Notes under the pieces: model-generated | The model's input: only the letters and a program-made list of their open reading frames with translations | The model's database searches: none | What the model was told of the DNA's origin: nothing | Position numbers and translations under genes: made by a program | Part shown: in pieces, positions 42,968-50,933 of the stretch | Layout: every line of letters starts with the position of its first letter | Numbering within the stretch: position 1 is the stretch's first letter | Assembly (NCBI GenBank): GCA_902769255.1 | Contig: CACXOM010000012.1 | Span: 1 to 64,000 of the forward strand | Direction of reading: 5' to 3' | Length of the DNA stretch: 64,000 bases | Source of the DNA: Oscillospiraceae bacterium | GTDB lineage: Bacteria > Bacillota > Clostridia > Oscillospirales > Acutalibacteraceae

Positions 42968-44467
42968 TCATTTCAACATCTCTTCCAATTCATTCATTGA
43001 TGTGCTAATTTCTTTTTCGAGTTCGCGTAGATTTGCCATAATTTCACTTGTTGGCGGATATTCTACAGGAACATACTCAATTTCTTTATACTTGTTTATT
43101 GATAAATCATAAGCATTTTCTACAATTTCTGATTTATCAACGAAGAAAGACTGCTCTGTGCGTTTTATTTCGATTTCTTTATCTCTGTTTTTAAATCTTT
43201 CAATAATATCAGGTATATCGTTTTCTTCAACAGGTGAACGCTTATCATCAAGGCTGAATCCGTCTGCTTTCATATCATAAAACCAAACTTTATCTGTTCC
43301 GCCGTGTCCTGTTTTAGTGAATATTAATATAGCAGTTGAAACACCTGCGTAAGGTTTAAAAACACCTGAAGGCATTGATATTACTGCTTCAAGACGGTTT
43401 TCTTCAATGATTGCTTTTCTAATTGATTTATGTGCATTTGATGAGCCAAATAAAACACCGTCTGGAACAATACAAGCACATCTTCCGCCGACTTTGAGCA
43501 TGCGTAAAAACAAAGCAAGGAATAATAATTCTGTTTTCTTTGTTTTGCAAACTTTGAGCAAATCAGCAGAAACAGTATCGGCATCAAGACTTCCTTTGAA
43601 CGGAGGATTTGCGAGGATTAAAGAATATTTTTCTTTATCGGGGTTTTGGTCAGATAAACTGTCACGATATTCAATAAACGGATTCTCAACGCCGTGAGTC
43701 ATCATATTCATAGCACCAATACGCAACATAGTTCTGTCCATGTCATAACCGAAGAACATATGATTCATATAGTGGTCTCTATTGTTTTTGTCAAAAAAGA
43801 TTTCTTCTTTTCGTTTTTCTTTTAAATATTCACCTGCCATTACAAGGAATCCGCTTGTACCACATGCTGGGTCACAAATAACATCTTCTGCTTTTGGGTT
43901 CATTAATTCAACCATCATTCGAATGATGTGCCTTGGTGTTCTAAACTGTCCGTTTCTGCCAGATTGAGCGATTTTAGAAAGCAAATATTCATATACATCG
44001 CCACGAATATCTACACTTTGAATAGAATTCATCATTTCATATACAGAATCGAGCCCTGTAACAACTTTATCTAAAAGCAGTGGTGTCGGAAGTTTGAAAA
44101 TAGCATCGTCCATATATTTAGAATAAGCGCTGTTTTTATCACTATGCAATGATTTAATGAAAGGAAATACTGATTCCTGTACAACAGAATACATTTTATC
44201 AGCTGGAAAGTCGTGGAACACAGACCATTTAAGTTGATTTCCATCAACTATTCTATCGCCAATTTCCAATTCGCCGTTGAAAATGCTTTCATATTGCAAT
44301 CCAAGCATAGCACTTTCTTTATTTCGCATATTATCATAATCGTCTAAGTCTCTTATGAACATTAAATATGTGATTTGTTCTACAACATCAAGCGGGTTTA
44401 CTAATCCACCTGCTGCAAAGTCATTCCAAATCTCATCAATTCTGTTTTTTAATTCGCCTGTAATCAT
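42968..44467 (-). CDS. hsdM: Type I restriction-modification DNA methyltransferase HsdM
   Basis: 499 residues. N-terminal HsdM helical domain (VEQITYLMFIRDLDDYDN), then the N6-adenine methylase core: GRNGQFRTPRHIIRMMVELM, DVICDPACGTSGFLVMAGEY (SAM binding) and LILANPPFKG (NPPF catalytic). The C-terminal helices probably contact HsdS. It methylates adenine in the HsdS-chosen site. The ATG at 44467 with GAGGAGG is preferred to an upstream start; it overlaps the Fic stop as ATGA. Confidence 0.95.
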   Translation of the reverse strand: MITGELKNRIDEIWNDFAAGGLVNPLDVVEQITYLMFIRDLDDYDNMRNKESAMLGLQYESIFNGELEIGDRIVDGNQLKWSVFHDFPADKMYSVVQESVFPFIKSLHSDKNSAYSKYMDDAIFKLPTPLLLDKVVTGLDSVYEMMNSIQSVDIRGDVYEYLLSKIAQSGRNGQFRTPRHIIRMMVELMNPKAEDVICDPACGTSGFLVMAGEYLKEKRKEEIFFDKNNRDHYMNHMFFGYDMDRTMLRIGAMNMMTHGVENPFIEYRDSLSDQNPDKEKYSLILANPPFKGSLDADTVSADLLKVCKTKKTELLFLALFLRMLKVGGRCACIVPDGVLFGSSNAHKSIRKAIIEENRLEAVISMPSGVFKPYAGVSTAILIFTKTGHGGTDKVWFYDMKADGFSLDDKRSPVEENDIPDIIERFKNRDKEIEIKRTEQSFFVDKSEIVENAYDLSINKYKEIEYVPVEYPPTSEIMANLRELEKEISTSMNELEEMLK

Positions 44468-45525
44468 TTTTCTACCTCCTCGTTCCATACATAAGATGTA
44501 TAGCGACCTTTATTAAGTTTAATTAATTCATTATCTTTTACCATTTGTGCAAGAACTCTCTCGACTGTAATTTTGCTTATATCAGGTACTTTTTCAATTA
44601 TATCTGATTTTGTAAATTTTCCGATAAAGCTTTTTGCTATTGCTTTGACTTGTCCTGATTTTGAACCAGAAACAGATTCAATGGTTTCTACACGCGAACC
44701 AAATTCTCTGTAAGCTGAAACAATTACGCCAAGCATATACTTTGTAAATGGCAAATAATTATTTTTATTCTCATGCCAATCTGTTGAACTTGCTTGAAGA
44801 GCATCATAGTATGTTTCTTTCGATGCTTCAATTAATTTTTCTATACTAATATATCGTCCAACAACACAATCATTGTGATATAAAATCAAAAGTGTTAGTA
44901 ATCTACTAAGTCTACCATTACCATCGTTAAAAGGGTGGATACATAAGAAATCTAATATAAACATTGGTAACAAAAGTAATTTATTAATATTAGGTTCGTT
45001 CATTGCTCTGTTATAAGCATTACAAAGATTACTCATTGCCTCAGATGTTTCCCATGCTGGCACTGGTTTAAAACGAACAAATCTATTACCTTGTTCATCC
45101 TGTTCTTCAATATAGTTGTCAGCATTTTTATATTGACCTCCTATGCTGGAGCCACTAAATTTGTATAATAACTGATGCAATTGCAAAATATATGATGGAT
45201 TAATAGGAATATACTCATAGTTTTCATGTATTGTTGATAATACATCTCTATAACCAGCTATTTCTTGCTCATTTCTGTTTTGAGGAGTTGTTTTATTCTT
45301 TAAAAGTTTGCTTAATCTTGCGTTGGAAGTAAAAATTCCCTCAATTTTGTTTGAAGATTCTGTACTTTGAATTTTTGCAACTTCAAGCAAACTTTCTAAT
45401 GAGTCTTTTTTTGCTTGCATATAAAGTTCTTGTTTTCCTTTATATTCAGCTATCTTAGTTAATAATAGCACTACATCAGGAGTTAATAATTCATTAATTC
45501 TTGATTGAAAATCAAAATCTCTCAT
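44464..45525 (-). CDS. Fic-family protein with C-terminal winged helix, head of the hsd operon
   Basis: 353 residues. Canonical Fic motif CIHPFNDGNGRLSRLLTLL with the catalytic His. An N-terminal inhibitory-type helix STESSNKIEGIF precedes it. The C-terminal 70 residues form a winged helix (FTKSDIIEKVPDISKITVER). Fic enzymes usually transfer AMP to target proteins. It is translationally coupled to hsdM by a 4-bp overlap, so expression of the restriction operon passes through it. The winged helix may bind the operator repeats upstream. Confidence 0.9.
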   Translation of the reverse strand: MRDFDFQSRINELLTPDVVLLLTKIAEYKGKQELYMQAKKDSLESLLEVAKIQSTESSNKIEGIFTSNARLSKLLKNKTTPQNRNEQEIAGYRDVLSTIHENYEYIPINPSYILQLHQLLYKFSGSSIGGQYKNADNYIEEQDEQGNRFVRFKPVPAWETSEAMSNLCNAYNRAMNEPNINKLLLLPMFILDFLCIHPFNDGNGRLSRLLTLLILYHNDCVVGRYISIEKLIEASKETYYDALQASSTDWHENKNNYLPFTKYMLGVIVSAYREFGSRVETIESVSGSKSGQVKAIAKSFIGKFTKSDIIEKVPDISKITVERVLAQMVKDNELIKLNKGRYTSYVWNEEVEK

Positions 45526-45559
45526 AAAAATCTCTCCTTTCTGATAATTTCACAACTAA

Positions 45560-45647
45560 AGAATACCATATAATTATACATTTGTCAACCCTTAATTACA
45601 TCAAATTCGCAAAAATGATGTAATTAAATTAATTTTGATGTAATTAA
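45560..45647 (-). promoter_or_regulatory. Promoter and three-box operator of the Fic-hsd operon
   Basis: On the minus strand TTGACA (45583-45588), 17-bp spacer, TATTCT (45560-45565). Just upstream of the -35, TTAATTACATCA (45592-45603) and its complement TGATGTAATTAA (45616-45627) form a perfect 12-bp inverted pair. A third copy (45636-45647) lies 20 bp further. Confidence 0.75.
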
Positions 45648-45648
45648 A

Positions 45649-45680
45649 AAACTCTCGCAAGGCTCAACCTCCGAGAGTTT
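45649..45680. terminator. Hairpin between the hsd and RES promoters
   Basis: AAACTCTCG pairs with CGAGAGTTT across a 14-nt loop, followed by TATTATT on the plus strand. It probably insulates the divergent units. Confidence 0.6.
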
Positions 45681-45704
45681 TATTATTCAAGACTAAATAA
45701 ACAC

Positions 45705-45733
45705 TTGACATACAAGAAACCCATTGATACAAT
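45705..45733 (+). promoter_or_regulatory. Promoter of the RES-domain gene
   Basis: TTGACA, 17-bp spacer, TACAAT, 44 bp before the ATG at 45778. Confidence 0.75.
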
Positions 45734-45777
45734 CTAATTAGTATAAAATCATAGTCTAAGAATTAAGGTGAAACACG

Positions 45778-46593
45778 ATGTATGAACAACATAAAATTCA
45801 AATTTCAAGTCCTGGTAGTATAACGAAAGAAGATTGGGAGTATTATTGTTCATTTGAAGTAAATGATTATATAAATGATATTTTGGATTCATTAAAGAAT
45901 AAAAATAGATTTTTTGTTGATGAGAGGTTTTTAAAACTGATTTATCATTTTTTGTTTGATAATAATTCTATTTATCAATCACAAAAATATTTAGAGTCGG
46001 GCATGATTCTTTATCGGGCAAGGATATATGAAAAAGAAGATAAATCAGAACGATATTTTGCCCAAAAAAAGTACGGACGTTTTAAAGGATATAACAAAAA
46101 GGATAGCGGTATGCCACCAGTAGGAATGAATGTTGGAGCGGGGCGAATTAATCCAAGTAACATCAGATATTTTTATTTGGCTTCAGATGAAGAAACAGCC
46201 GTTTTAGAAGTATCGCCGCATTCAAAAGAATTCATTAGCATTGCTAAGATTAAAACCAATGAACATTTATTTCTTGCTGATTTTTCAAAAAATTGGTCGG
46301 TCATATCCGCTGAAAACAAAGATTGGGAAAAATGGATAAATGAATTTATATTGGGAATAAACGTTCTTTTTTCAAAACCATGTAGCAATTCAAGTGAATA
46401 TTATTTATGTCAATACATTAGTGAATACATAAAATGTTGGGGATTTGATGGAATAATATTCAATTCAGCAAAAAACCCACAACCAGTTGGTAGTCCAAAA
46501 GGTAAAAATATAACCTTGTTTAATGATAAAAAATGCGAAGTAATATCTTCAAAGTTGCGATATGTTATTAAGGTTAGTGTAGATATGAATTGA
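45778..46593 (+). CDS. RES-domain protein (NAD-degrading toxin family)
   Basis: 271 residues. The RES signature residues appear in order: GMILYRARIY (Arg), GRINPSNIRYFYLASDEETA (Tyr and Glu region) and EYYLCQYISEYIKCWGFDGI near the C-terminus (Ser-Glu-Tyr). RES toxins consume NAD+ and are normally paired with an Xre-type antitoxin carrying a DUF2384 domain; none is adjacent. The N-terminal 80 residues are an extra helical part. Own promoter and terminator. Confidence 0.82.
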   Translation: MYEQHKIQISSPGSITKEDWEYYCSFEVNDYINDILDSLKNKNRFFVDERFLKLIYHFLFDNNSIYQSQKYLESGMILYRARIYEKEDKSERYFAQKKYGRFKGYNKKDSGMPPVGMNVGAGRINPSNIRYFYLASDEETAVLEVSPHSKEFISIAKIKTNEHLFLADFSKNWSVISAENKDWEKWINEFILGINVLFSKPCSNSSEYYLCQYISEYIKCWGFDGIIFNSAKNPQPVGSPKGKNITLFNDKKCEVISSKLRYVIKVSVDMN

Positions 46594-46617
46594 TTAATCA
46601 TTTAACAAATTATATAT

Positions 46618-46645
46618 CCCCCTCTCGTTCTCAAATGAGAGGGGA
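46618..46645 (+). terminator. Terminator after the RES gene
   Basis: CCCCTCTC pairs with GAGAGGGG, loop of ten, followed by ATTCTTGCTTTTTT. Confidence 0.75.
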
Positions 46646-46724
46646 TTCTTGCTTTTTTGAGCGAATTTTTCATTTTTCACCTTAACCCAATTTGCAAAAA
46701 CGCCATTATCGTTCGTTATATCTC

Positions 46725-46876
46725 AAAAATAGGAATAATGCAATAATTATTTTAGGAATTTTTAAGTATATTATTCCTATTTTTATAGATTTTAGGAATA
46801 ATATAGCGGTTATCGGCAAAAAACGCACCATTTTATGACACAAAATATTGATTTTTTGCCGATAATGTGGTATAAT
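46725..46876 (+). promoter_or_regulatory. Promoter region with two nested inverted repeats before the third Fic gene
   Basis: TTGATT (46848-46853), 17-bp spacer, TATAAT (46871-46876). TTATCGGCAAAAAA (46810-46823) and its exact complement (46852-46865) flank and overlap the -35. Further upstream AAAAATAGGAATAAT (46725-46739) has an exact 15-bp inverted copy at 46770-46784, with another partial copy at 46791-46804. Confidence 0.65.
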
Positions 46877-46895
46877 ACTTGTGGTGATTAGTTTT

Positions 46896-47810
46896 ATGAA
46901 ATATTTATCGGTTTTAGAAACGGCGAAAAAATGGAATATCTCGGAGCGTTCTGTTCGCAATTATTGCGCAAACGGGCGTGTTTCGGGCGCTTATCTTGTC
47001 GGCAAAACCTGGCATATTCCCGAAGACGCCGTTCGCCCTGAACGAAAAAACAAACACGCTAATAAGCCTAAAAATTTAATCGAATTTTTAAAAGCGGAAA
47101 AGCAAAGCCAAATCAGCGGCGGCATTTATCACAAAATTCAAATTGAATTGACTTACAATTCAAATCATATTGAGGGTAGCAAACTCACTCACGACCAGAC
47201 CCGCTACATTTTTGAAACTAACACCGTAGGCACTGAAAACGGCGCTGTAAATGTTGACGATATTGTTGAAACGGCGAACCATTTTAAGTGCATTGATATG
47301 ATAATCGACCAAGTCGCTTATCCGCCGAGTGAGTCTTTTATCAAGCAACTTCACCACACGCTTAAAAGCGGAACAAGTGATTCGCGGAAAGATTGGTTTG
47401 CGGTCGGCGAATACAAAAAACTTCCTAACGAAGTCGGGGGAAGAGAAACCGCACCGCCTGAAAAAGTCGCTGGCGAAATTAAGAAATTGCTTGAAAAATA
47501 CAACGCAAAAGCAGAAAAAACTTTTGAAGATTTAGTTGAATTTCATTATAATTTTGAGTTAATTCACCCGTTTCAAGACGGCAACGGCCGTGTCGGCAGG
47601 CTTATTCTTTTCAAAGAATGTTTGAGGAATAATTTTGTTCCGTTTATCATAGATGATGACTTAAAAATGTTCTATTACAGAGGTTTAAGCGAGTTTAAAA
47701 ACGAAAAAGGTTATTTAATTGACACTTGCCTTACCGCACAAGATAAGTTCAAAAAATACCTCGATTATTTCAAAATACCGTATCAAGAAAACACCCCTCT
47801 CGGAAAATAA
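46896..47810 (+). CDS. Fic-family protein with N-terminal helix-turn-helix
   Basis: 304 residues. The first 45 residues form an excisionase/MerR-like helix-turn-helix (VLETAKKWNISERSVRNYCA, GKTWHIPEDAVRP). Then comes an inhibitory-type helix YNSNHIEGSKLT and the canonical Fic motif LIHPFQDGNGRVGRLILFKE. The ATG at 46896 is preferred to an upstream GTG (46881), though its leader is short and the site (GGTGAT) weak. The DNA-binding head and the operator repeats suggest self-repression. Confidence 0.88.
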   Translation: MKYLSVLETAKKWNISERSVRNYCANGRVSGAYLVGKTWHIPEDAVRPERKNKHANKPKNLIEFLKAEKQSQISGGIYHKIQIELTYNSNHIEGSKLTHDQTRYIFETNTVGTENGAVNVDDIVETANHFKCIDMIIDQVAYPPSESFIKQLHHTLKSGTSDSRKDWFAVGEYKKLPNEVGGRETAPPEKVAGEIKKLLEKYNAKAEKTFEDLVEFHYNFELIHPFQDGNGRVGRLILFKECLRNNFVPFIIDDDLKMFYYRGLSEFKNEKGYLIDTCLTAQDKFKKYLDYFKIPYQENTPLGK

Positions 47811-47826
47811 CCGAGAGGGATTTTTT
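47795..47826 (+). terminator. Terminator overlapping the Fic stop
   Basis: CCCTCTCGG pairs with CCGAGAGGG across the stop codon, followed by ATTTTTTC. Confidence 0.88.
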
Positions 47827-47858
47827 CAATCAAATTCAAGCCAAATTTGTTTTTTAAA

Positions 47859-47910
47859 ACTGATACTAATTGATATCATTTGATATCAATTGATATCAGT
47901 TAGTATCAGT
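47859..47910. repeat. Five tandem 10-bp units near the right end of the element
   Basis: From 47861 five decamers follow without gaps: TGATACTAAT, TGATATCATT, TGATATCAAT, TGATATCAGT, TAGTATCAGT. The octamer TGATATCA recurs every 10 bp (47871, 47881, 47891). The whole is a 20-bp inverted repeat with one mismatch (47859-47878 and 47891-47910). It lies about 120 bp from the right att site and looks like a phased protein-binding array. Confidence 0.8.
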
Positions 47911-47988
47911 ATGCTTAAAATTGGTAAAAAGGGGGTGAAATTTCCCAATTTTCCCTTGAAATTTCATTTTTTGAAATGCAAAAAGTGC

Positions 47989-48234
47989 CTATTTATGCGG
48001 GTTTTGGGGATTTTGTACCTTACATATGTCACCCCACGCCGCATCGAATGACAGGGCGACTTTTTTCTCTGTTTGATAAGTGCGGTAAATCGGCAGTTTT
48101 TTGCCTTGTGTGGTTGCAGTCAGCGTTTTGTCCCAGCCGGTTGCCGTGAAAACGGCTGCCGCCAGCACAACAACCGCCAAAAGCGTAGCGATTACGGTTT
48201 TTTTACTGAGCGTTATGTAACAAAATTTGCGCAT
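47989..48234 (-). pseudogene. Polysaccharide deacetylase, 5' part (interrupted by the element)
   Basis: The first 68 codons are host-derived. They encode a basic N-terminus, one membrane segment (TVIATLLAVVVLAAAVFTA), a short stalk and NodB motif 1 EKKVALSFDAAWG with the catalytic Asp. The frame then enters the element (DICKVQNPQNPHK) and stops. AAGGTGATTTT precedes the ATG. Joining at CCCCACG gives ...FDAAWG-NEDTAKLIEIL, an uninterrupted 263-residue deacetylase. Confidence 0.92.
48009..48038. other. Right attachment site (att) of the 27.4-kb element
   Basis: Read inward on the minus strand, the half site begins GTGACAT (48032) and ends GGTACAAAATC (48009). Core CCCCACG is at 48032-48038. 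Beyond it the deacetylase coding sequence resumes (CCGCATCGAATGACAGG on the plus strand). Confidence 0.85.
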
Positions 48235-48390
48235 AAAATCACCTTTTTAAAAATATTTTGCTAAATTATATTCGCAAAAACAAGTCCAAAATTCGCAAAA
48301 ATTGCAAAATTTTGCTTATCAATTCACTATTAAACTTATTTACAAACGACAACGCTTTGATAAATATGATTTTTGGCAAATAAAATTAGC

Positions 48391-48420
48391 AAAACAGCCT
48401 GCTTTTTAGCAGGCTGTTTT
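48391..48420. terminator. Terminator downstream of the GH5 gene
   Basis: A perfect 12-bp stem (AAAACAGCCTGC and complement), loop of six, with T runs on either side. The 48235-48480 stretch otherwise holds nothing recognisable. Confidence 0.85.
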
Positions 48421-48510
48421 TTAGAAAGGTTATGAAAAAACACAATAGTATTAAAATATCATTATTTGTAGAGCGGTTATTTTAATCCCACAAATCATCA
48501 CCCGAAGGGT

Positions 48511-50898
48511 CTAATGCCTCTTCATAAAAGGACGCCCATTTGTCAACTTTTTCAGCGTTAGCGAGATACAATTCGCTGTTTTATTGTCGTTTTTAAACAT
48601 ATAAGCGACAAAACCTAATGAGCGAGCAGAATCTTTATTATAATCAGCATAAACAATTGTTGTGTTGTTTTTGCTGTCGGTTATTTTAGCGTAGCCACGG
48701 GCAACAAAATATCTTAAAATATTACCGCTTTTTTGGTTTTGCGTGGTACTTTCTCTAATATTAACAATTGAGCCTACAATTCCGCTAAACGTACCCTCTT
48801 CATAATATTCATTCGAAGTATATTTTACATCGGCATATCGATCGGCAGCTAAATCAAAACTTAACTCATTTTCACCAAGATAATCGTAAGGAGCAATAAG
48901 CGTTCCGAGTTCTACTGTGTAGCCTGCGTTTTTAAGTTGCAAGATTTTATCTTTATCAACCCCAGTATAAAAACGAAGACCCGAACGACTATTCAATCTT
49001 ATTGAAGCACCGACTTGAGTTGACATTTCGATATTTGTATCAATCGGCTGTGTGGTCGGCTCGGTCGGTTCTGTCGGCTCGGTTGAAGAAGGTTCAGTCG
49101 GCTCGGTAGTTTGAGTCGGGTTAGTCGGGTCAGGATTAGTTTCAAAAGAAACATAATGATACATTGTAGGAATAATTGTTCCGTCATTAACTAAATCATA
49201 AAGTTGGTCATAAGTCTTTGATTGCTGGTTATCATAAATTGTTACACTGATTTTGTAAACATTGCTCGGCATTTTAACCGCGCCATTTTTTGATACAGTA
49301 GCAACGTTGCAAACTCTGTTGCCATTTTCGTCGTAACCTCTAAGTAACAAATCATATCTTGTACCGGTTGACGAAGTGAAATAATAATATTCGTTCGGTG
49401 TAACATCAATTTTATTTGTGTAACAAATTCTTGTGGTTGCGGTGCTTACATAATTACCGTTATTATAATCATAACCGCCGTTTCTTAATGCTCCGCCGTA
49501 TGTTGAAAGCAATTCATCGCCTGTTGCAACATATTTTTGCAAGCCGTCGCCGATTTTATCTAACCAATAGTTACCGTCAACCTGCTCTGCATAATATGTT
49601 GTGCCGAGTGCTTTAAACTGCGACCAAGCAGTAGAAGTCCAAGCAGTTGGAACAACGGTGTTAAGAATTTTATAGTTTACGCCGTCATCACTTACAAATT
49701 GAGTAAGCAAGCCGTCATCTGCACCATTGATTAAATAATAACCTTGGTTTGAACTTGATTTAGTTAACGAAGTAATTTGCTTTTCTGATGTGATAATCAA
49801 ATATTTTCCGCCAAATGCGCTTGTTGAATCAGCGCTGTAAAGTTTCATCCAATTAGGTTGCGCACTTGATGTTAACGAAAGAATTTCGCTTTGTGTAAGT
49901 GTAGGATAAGTTTCGCTCGAACCTACAAATTTTGCAAATGCAGATGATGCTGCTCTTAAATAATATCTGTTTGTAATACCATAATCAGCTGCACCGTTAT
50001 CCCAGAAGAAGCAAGAAGTGTTGTATTGATGTGAATAGTTGTAAAGGTCTTGCATTGCTGTATCTTCTTCAGCGCTGTATGCTGCTTTGCCTGACAAACC
50101 GATTTCATCAAGAGTTGCACCCATGCCGTAAGTATTTTTAATATTTTTAATGCTGTTTACTGCACCGCTCATTGAATTAGAGTAGTCGTGAGACGATAAA
50201 ATAATTTTATCATTGTAAACATCGTTTACTGTATCTGCCGCTTTAACTGTGTTGACAGCGTCTTCATTAGTCATAAAACTTACGCCGCCGTAGTTAGGAA
50301 TAACCAAAAATCTCTTATCGTTATTTCCGCCCTGCGAGCGAATTTGCTGAATAAATGCAGCAGCAACTTCAGCGGCATAACCCATTCTTGTGGCAGAAGT
50401 TGTCATTGAACCTGTTTCATCGGCAACTTCGTTGTAAGGCTCAAACATAAGCCTTGAGCCGTAATTTTTAAATTTTTCGCCAACCTGTCCCCAAATATTA
50501 TCTAAATATCTTATTGTTTGTTGTAAATATGTTTCGCCAGAAGTGCCTGCGGTTGTTCGGCTGAATCTTTCAGGGTTTACAGAGTTATTTGAGCAAGCGC
50601 CGTCGTGGTGAGTGTTGATTATACAATACATACCGTATTTAATAATCCAGTCAACAACCTGTTGAACTCTGTTAATAAACTCTTCGTTGATAACGCCGTT
50701 GTACCAAAGCTTTCTGCGTTCATCAATATTTGCATAATAAACTGATTTATCTACTATTTCCCCATTGTAAGTTTTGCCGTTTAATTCGCCGGTGTATTCA
50801 AGCATATTAAACCAAGTTACAGGAACTCGAACAGCCTGAACACCGCTTTCGGCTAAATATTTAATGTAATCTTCGGTAACTTCAACATTACCTGCCAA
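48511..50898 (-). CDS. GH5-type secreted glycanase, main part (frameshifted at both ends)
   Basis: 795 residues as read. Catalytic domain of the GH5 type: GVQAVRVPVTWFNMLEYTG, CIINTHHDG, RLMFEPYNEVAD (acid/base Glu), IILSSHDYSNS and GATLDEIGLSG (nucleophile Glu), then CFFWDNG. A jelly-roll-like middle (about 360-590) and a TEPTEP-rich linker follow, then the domain shared with the protein at 9.8 kb (GLRFYTGVDKD, GYTVELGTLIAP, YFVARGYAK). At the 3' end a missing A in the run at 48579-48582 diverts the frame. The correct end would run to the stop at 48482 (ANAEKVDKWASFYEEALDPS, GDDLWD). Confidence 0.85.
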   Translation of the reverse strand: MAGNVEVTEDYIKYLAESGVQAVRVPVTWFNMLEYTGELNGKTYNGEIVDKSVYYANIDERRKLWYNGVINEEFINRVQQVVDWIIKYGMYCIINTHHDGACSNNSVNPERFSRTTAGTSGETYLQQTIRYLDNIWGQVGEKFKNYGSRLMFEPYNEVADETGSMTTSATRMGYAAEVAAAFIQQIRSQGGNNDKRFLVIPNYGGVSFMTNEDAVNTVKAADTVNDVYNDKIILSSHDYSNSMSGAVNSIKNIKNTYGMGATLDEIGLSGKAAYSAEEDTAMQDLYNYSHQYNTSCFFWDNGAADYGITNRYYLRAASSAFAKFVGSSETYPTLTQSEILSLTSSAQPNWMKLYSADSTSAFGGKYLIITSEKQITSLTKSSSNQGYYLINGADDGLLTQFVSDDGVNYKILNTVVPTAWTSTAWSQFKALGTTYYAEQVDGNYWLDKIGDGLQKYVATGDELLSTYGGALRNGGYDYNNGNYVSTATTRICYTNKIDVTPNEYYYFTSSTGTRYDLLLRGYDENGNRVCNVATVSKNGAVKMPSNVYKISVTIYDNQQSKTYDQLYDLVNDGTIIPTMYHYVSFETNPDPTNPTQTTEPTEPSSTEPTEPTEPTTQPIDTNIEMSTQVGASIRLNSRSGLRFYTGVDKDKILQLKNAGYTVELGTLIAPYDYLGENELSFDLAADRYADVKYTSNEYYEEGTFSGIVGSIVNIRESTTQNQKSGNILRYFVARGYAKITDSKNNTTIVYADYNKDSARSLGFVAYMFKNDNKTANCISLTLKKLTNGRPFMKRH

Positions 50899-50933
50899 AG
50901 TTTCTTTATATTTAATATGGTCTTGAATATTCG

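Larger units (their letters stand above)
20638..48038. mobile_element. 27.4-kb integrated element interrupting the deacetylase gene
   Basis: The ends are defined by a 7-bp direct repeat (20638-20644 and 48032-48038) that splits one deacetylase reading frame. Contents: DUF4011-type helicase-nuclease, large serine recombinase, MazF, three Fic proteins, tyrosine integrase, RepL-like protein, type I restriction-modification operon with recombinase and toxin-like inserts, and a RES protein. No relaxase, coupling protein, capsid or terminase was recognised, so it is neither a self-transmissible ICE nor an obvious prophage. The serine recombinase at 25.9 kb is the best candidate integrase because the rejoined attP is a 54-bp dyad of the size and form used by that family. 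Confidence 0.88.

Noticed and set aside
20638..48038. Integrative conjugative element or prophage
   Set aside because: No relaxase, coupling ATPase, type IV secretion, capsid, portal or terminase gene is visible in the island.
48999..49187. Short repeats in the GH5 gene that look like a tandem array
   Set aside because: They are the codons of the TEPTEP-type linker in frame, not a CRISPR or minisatellite with its own role. No CRISPR array was seen anywhere.
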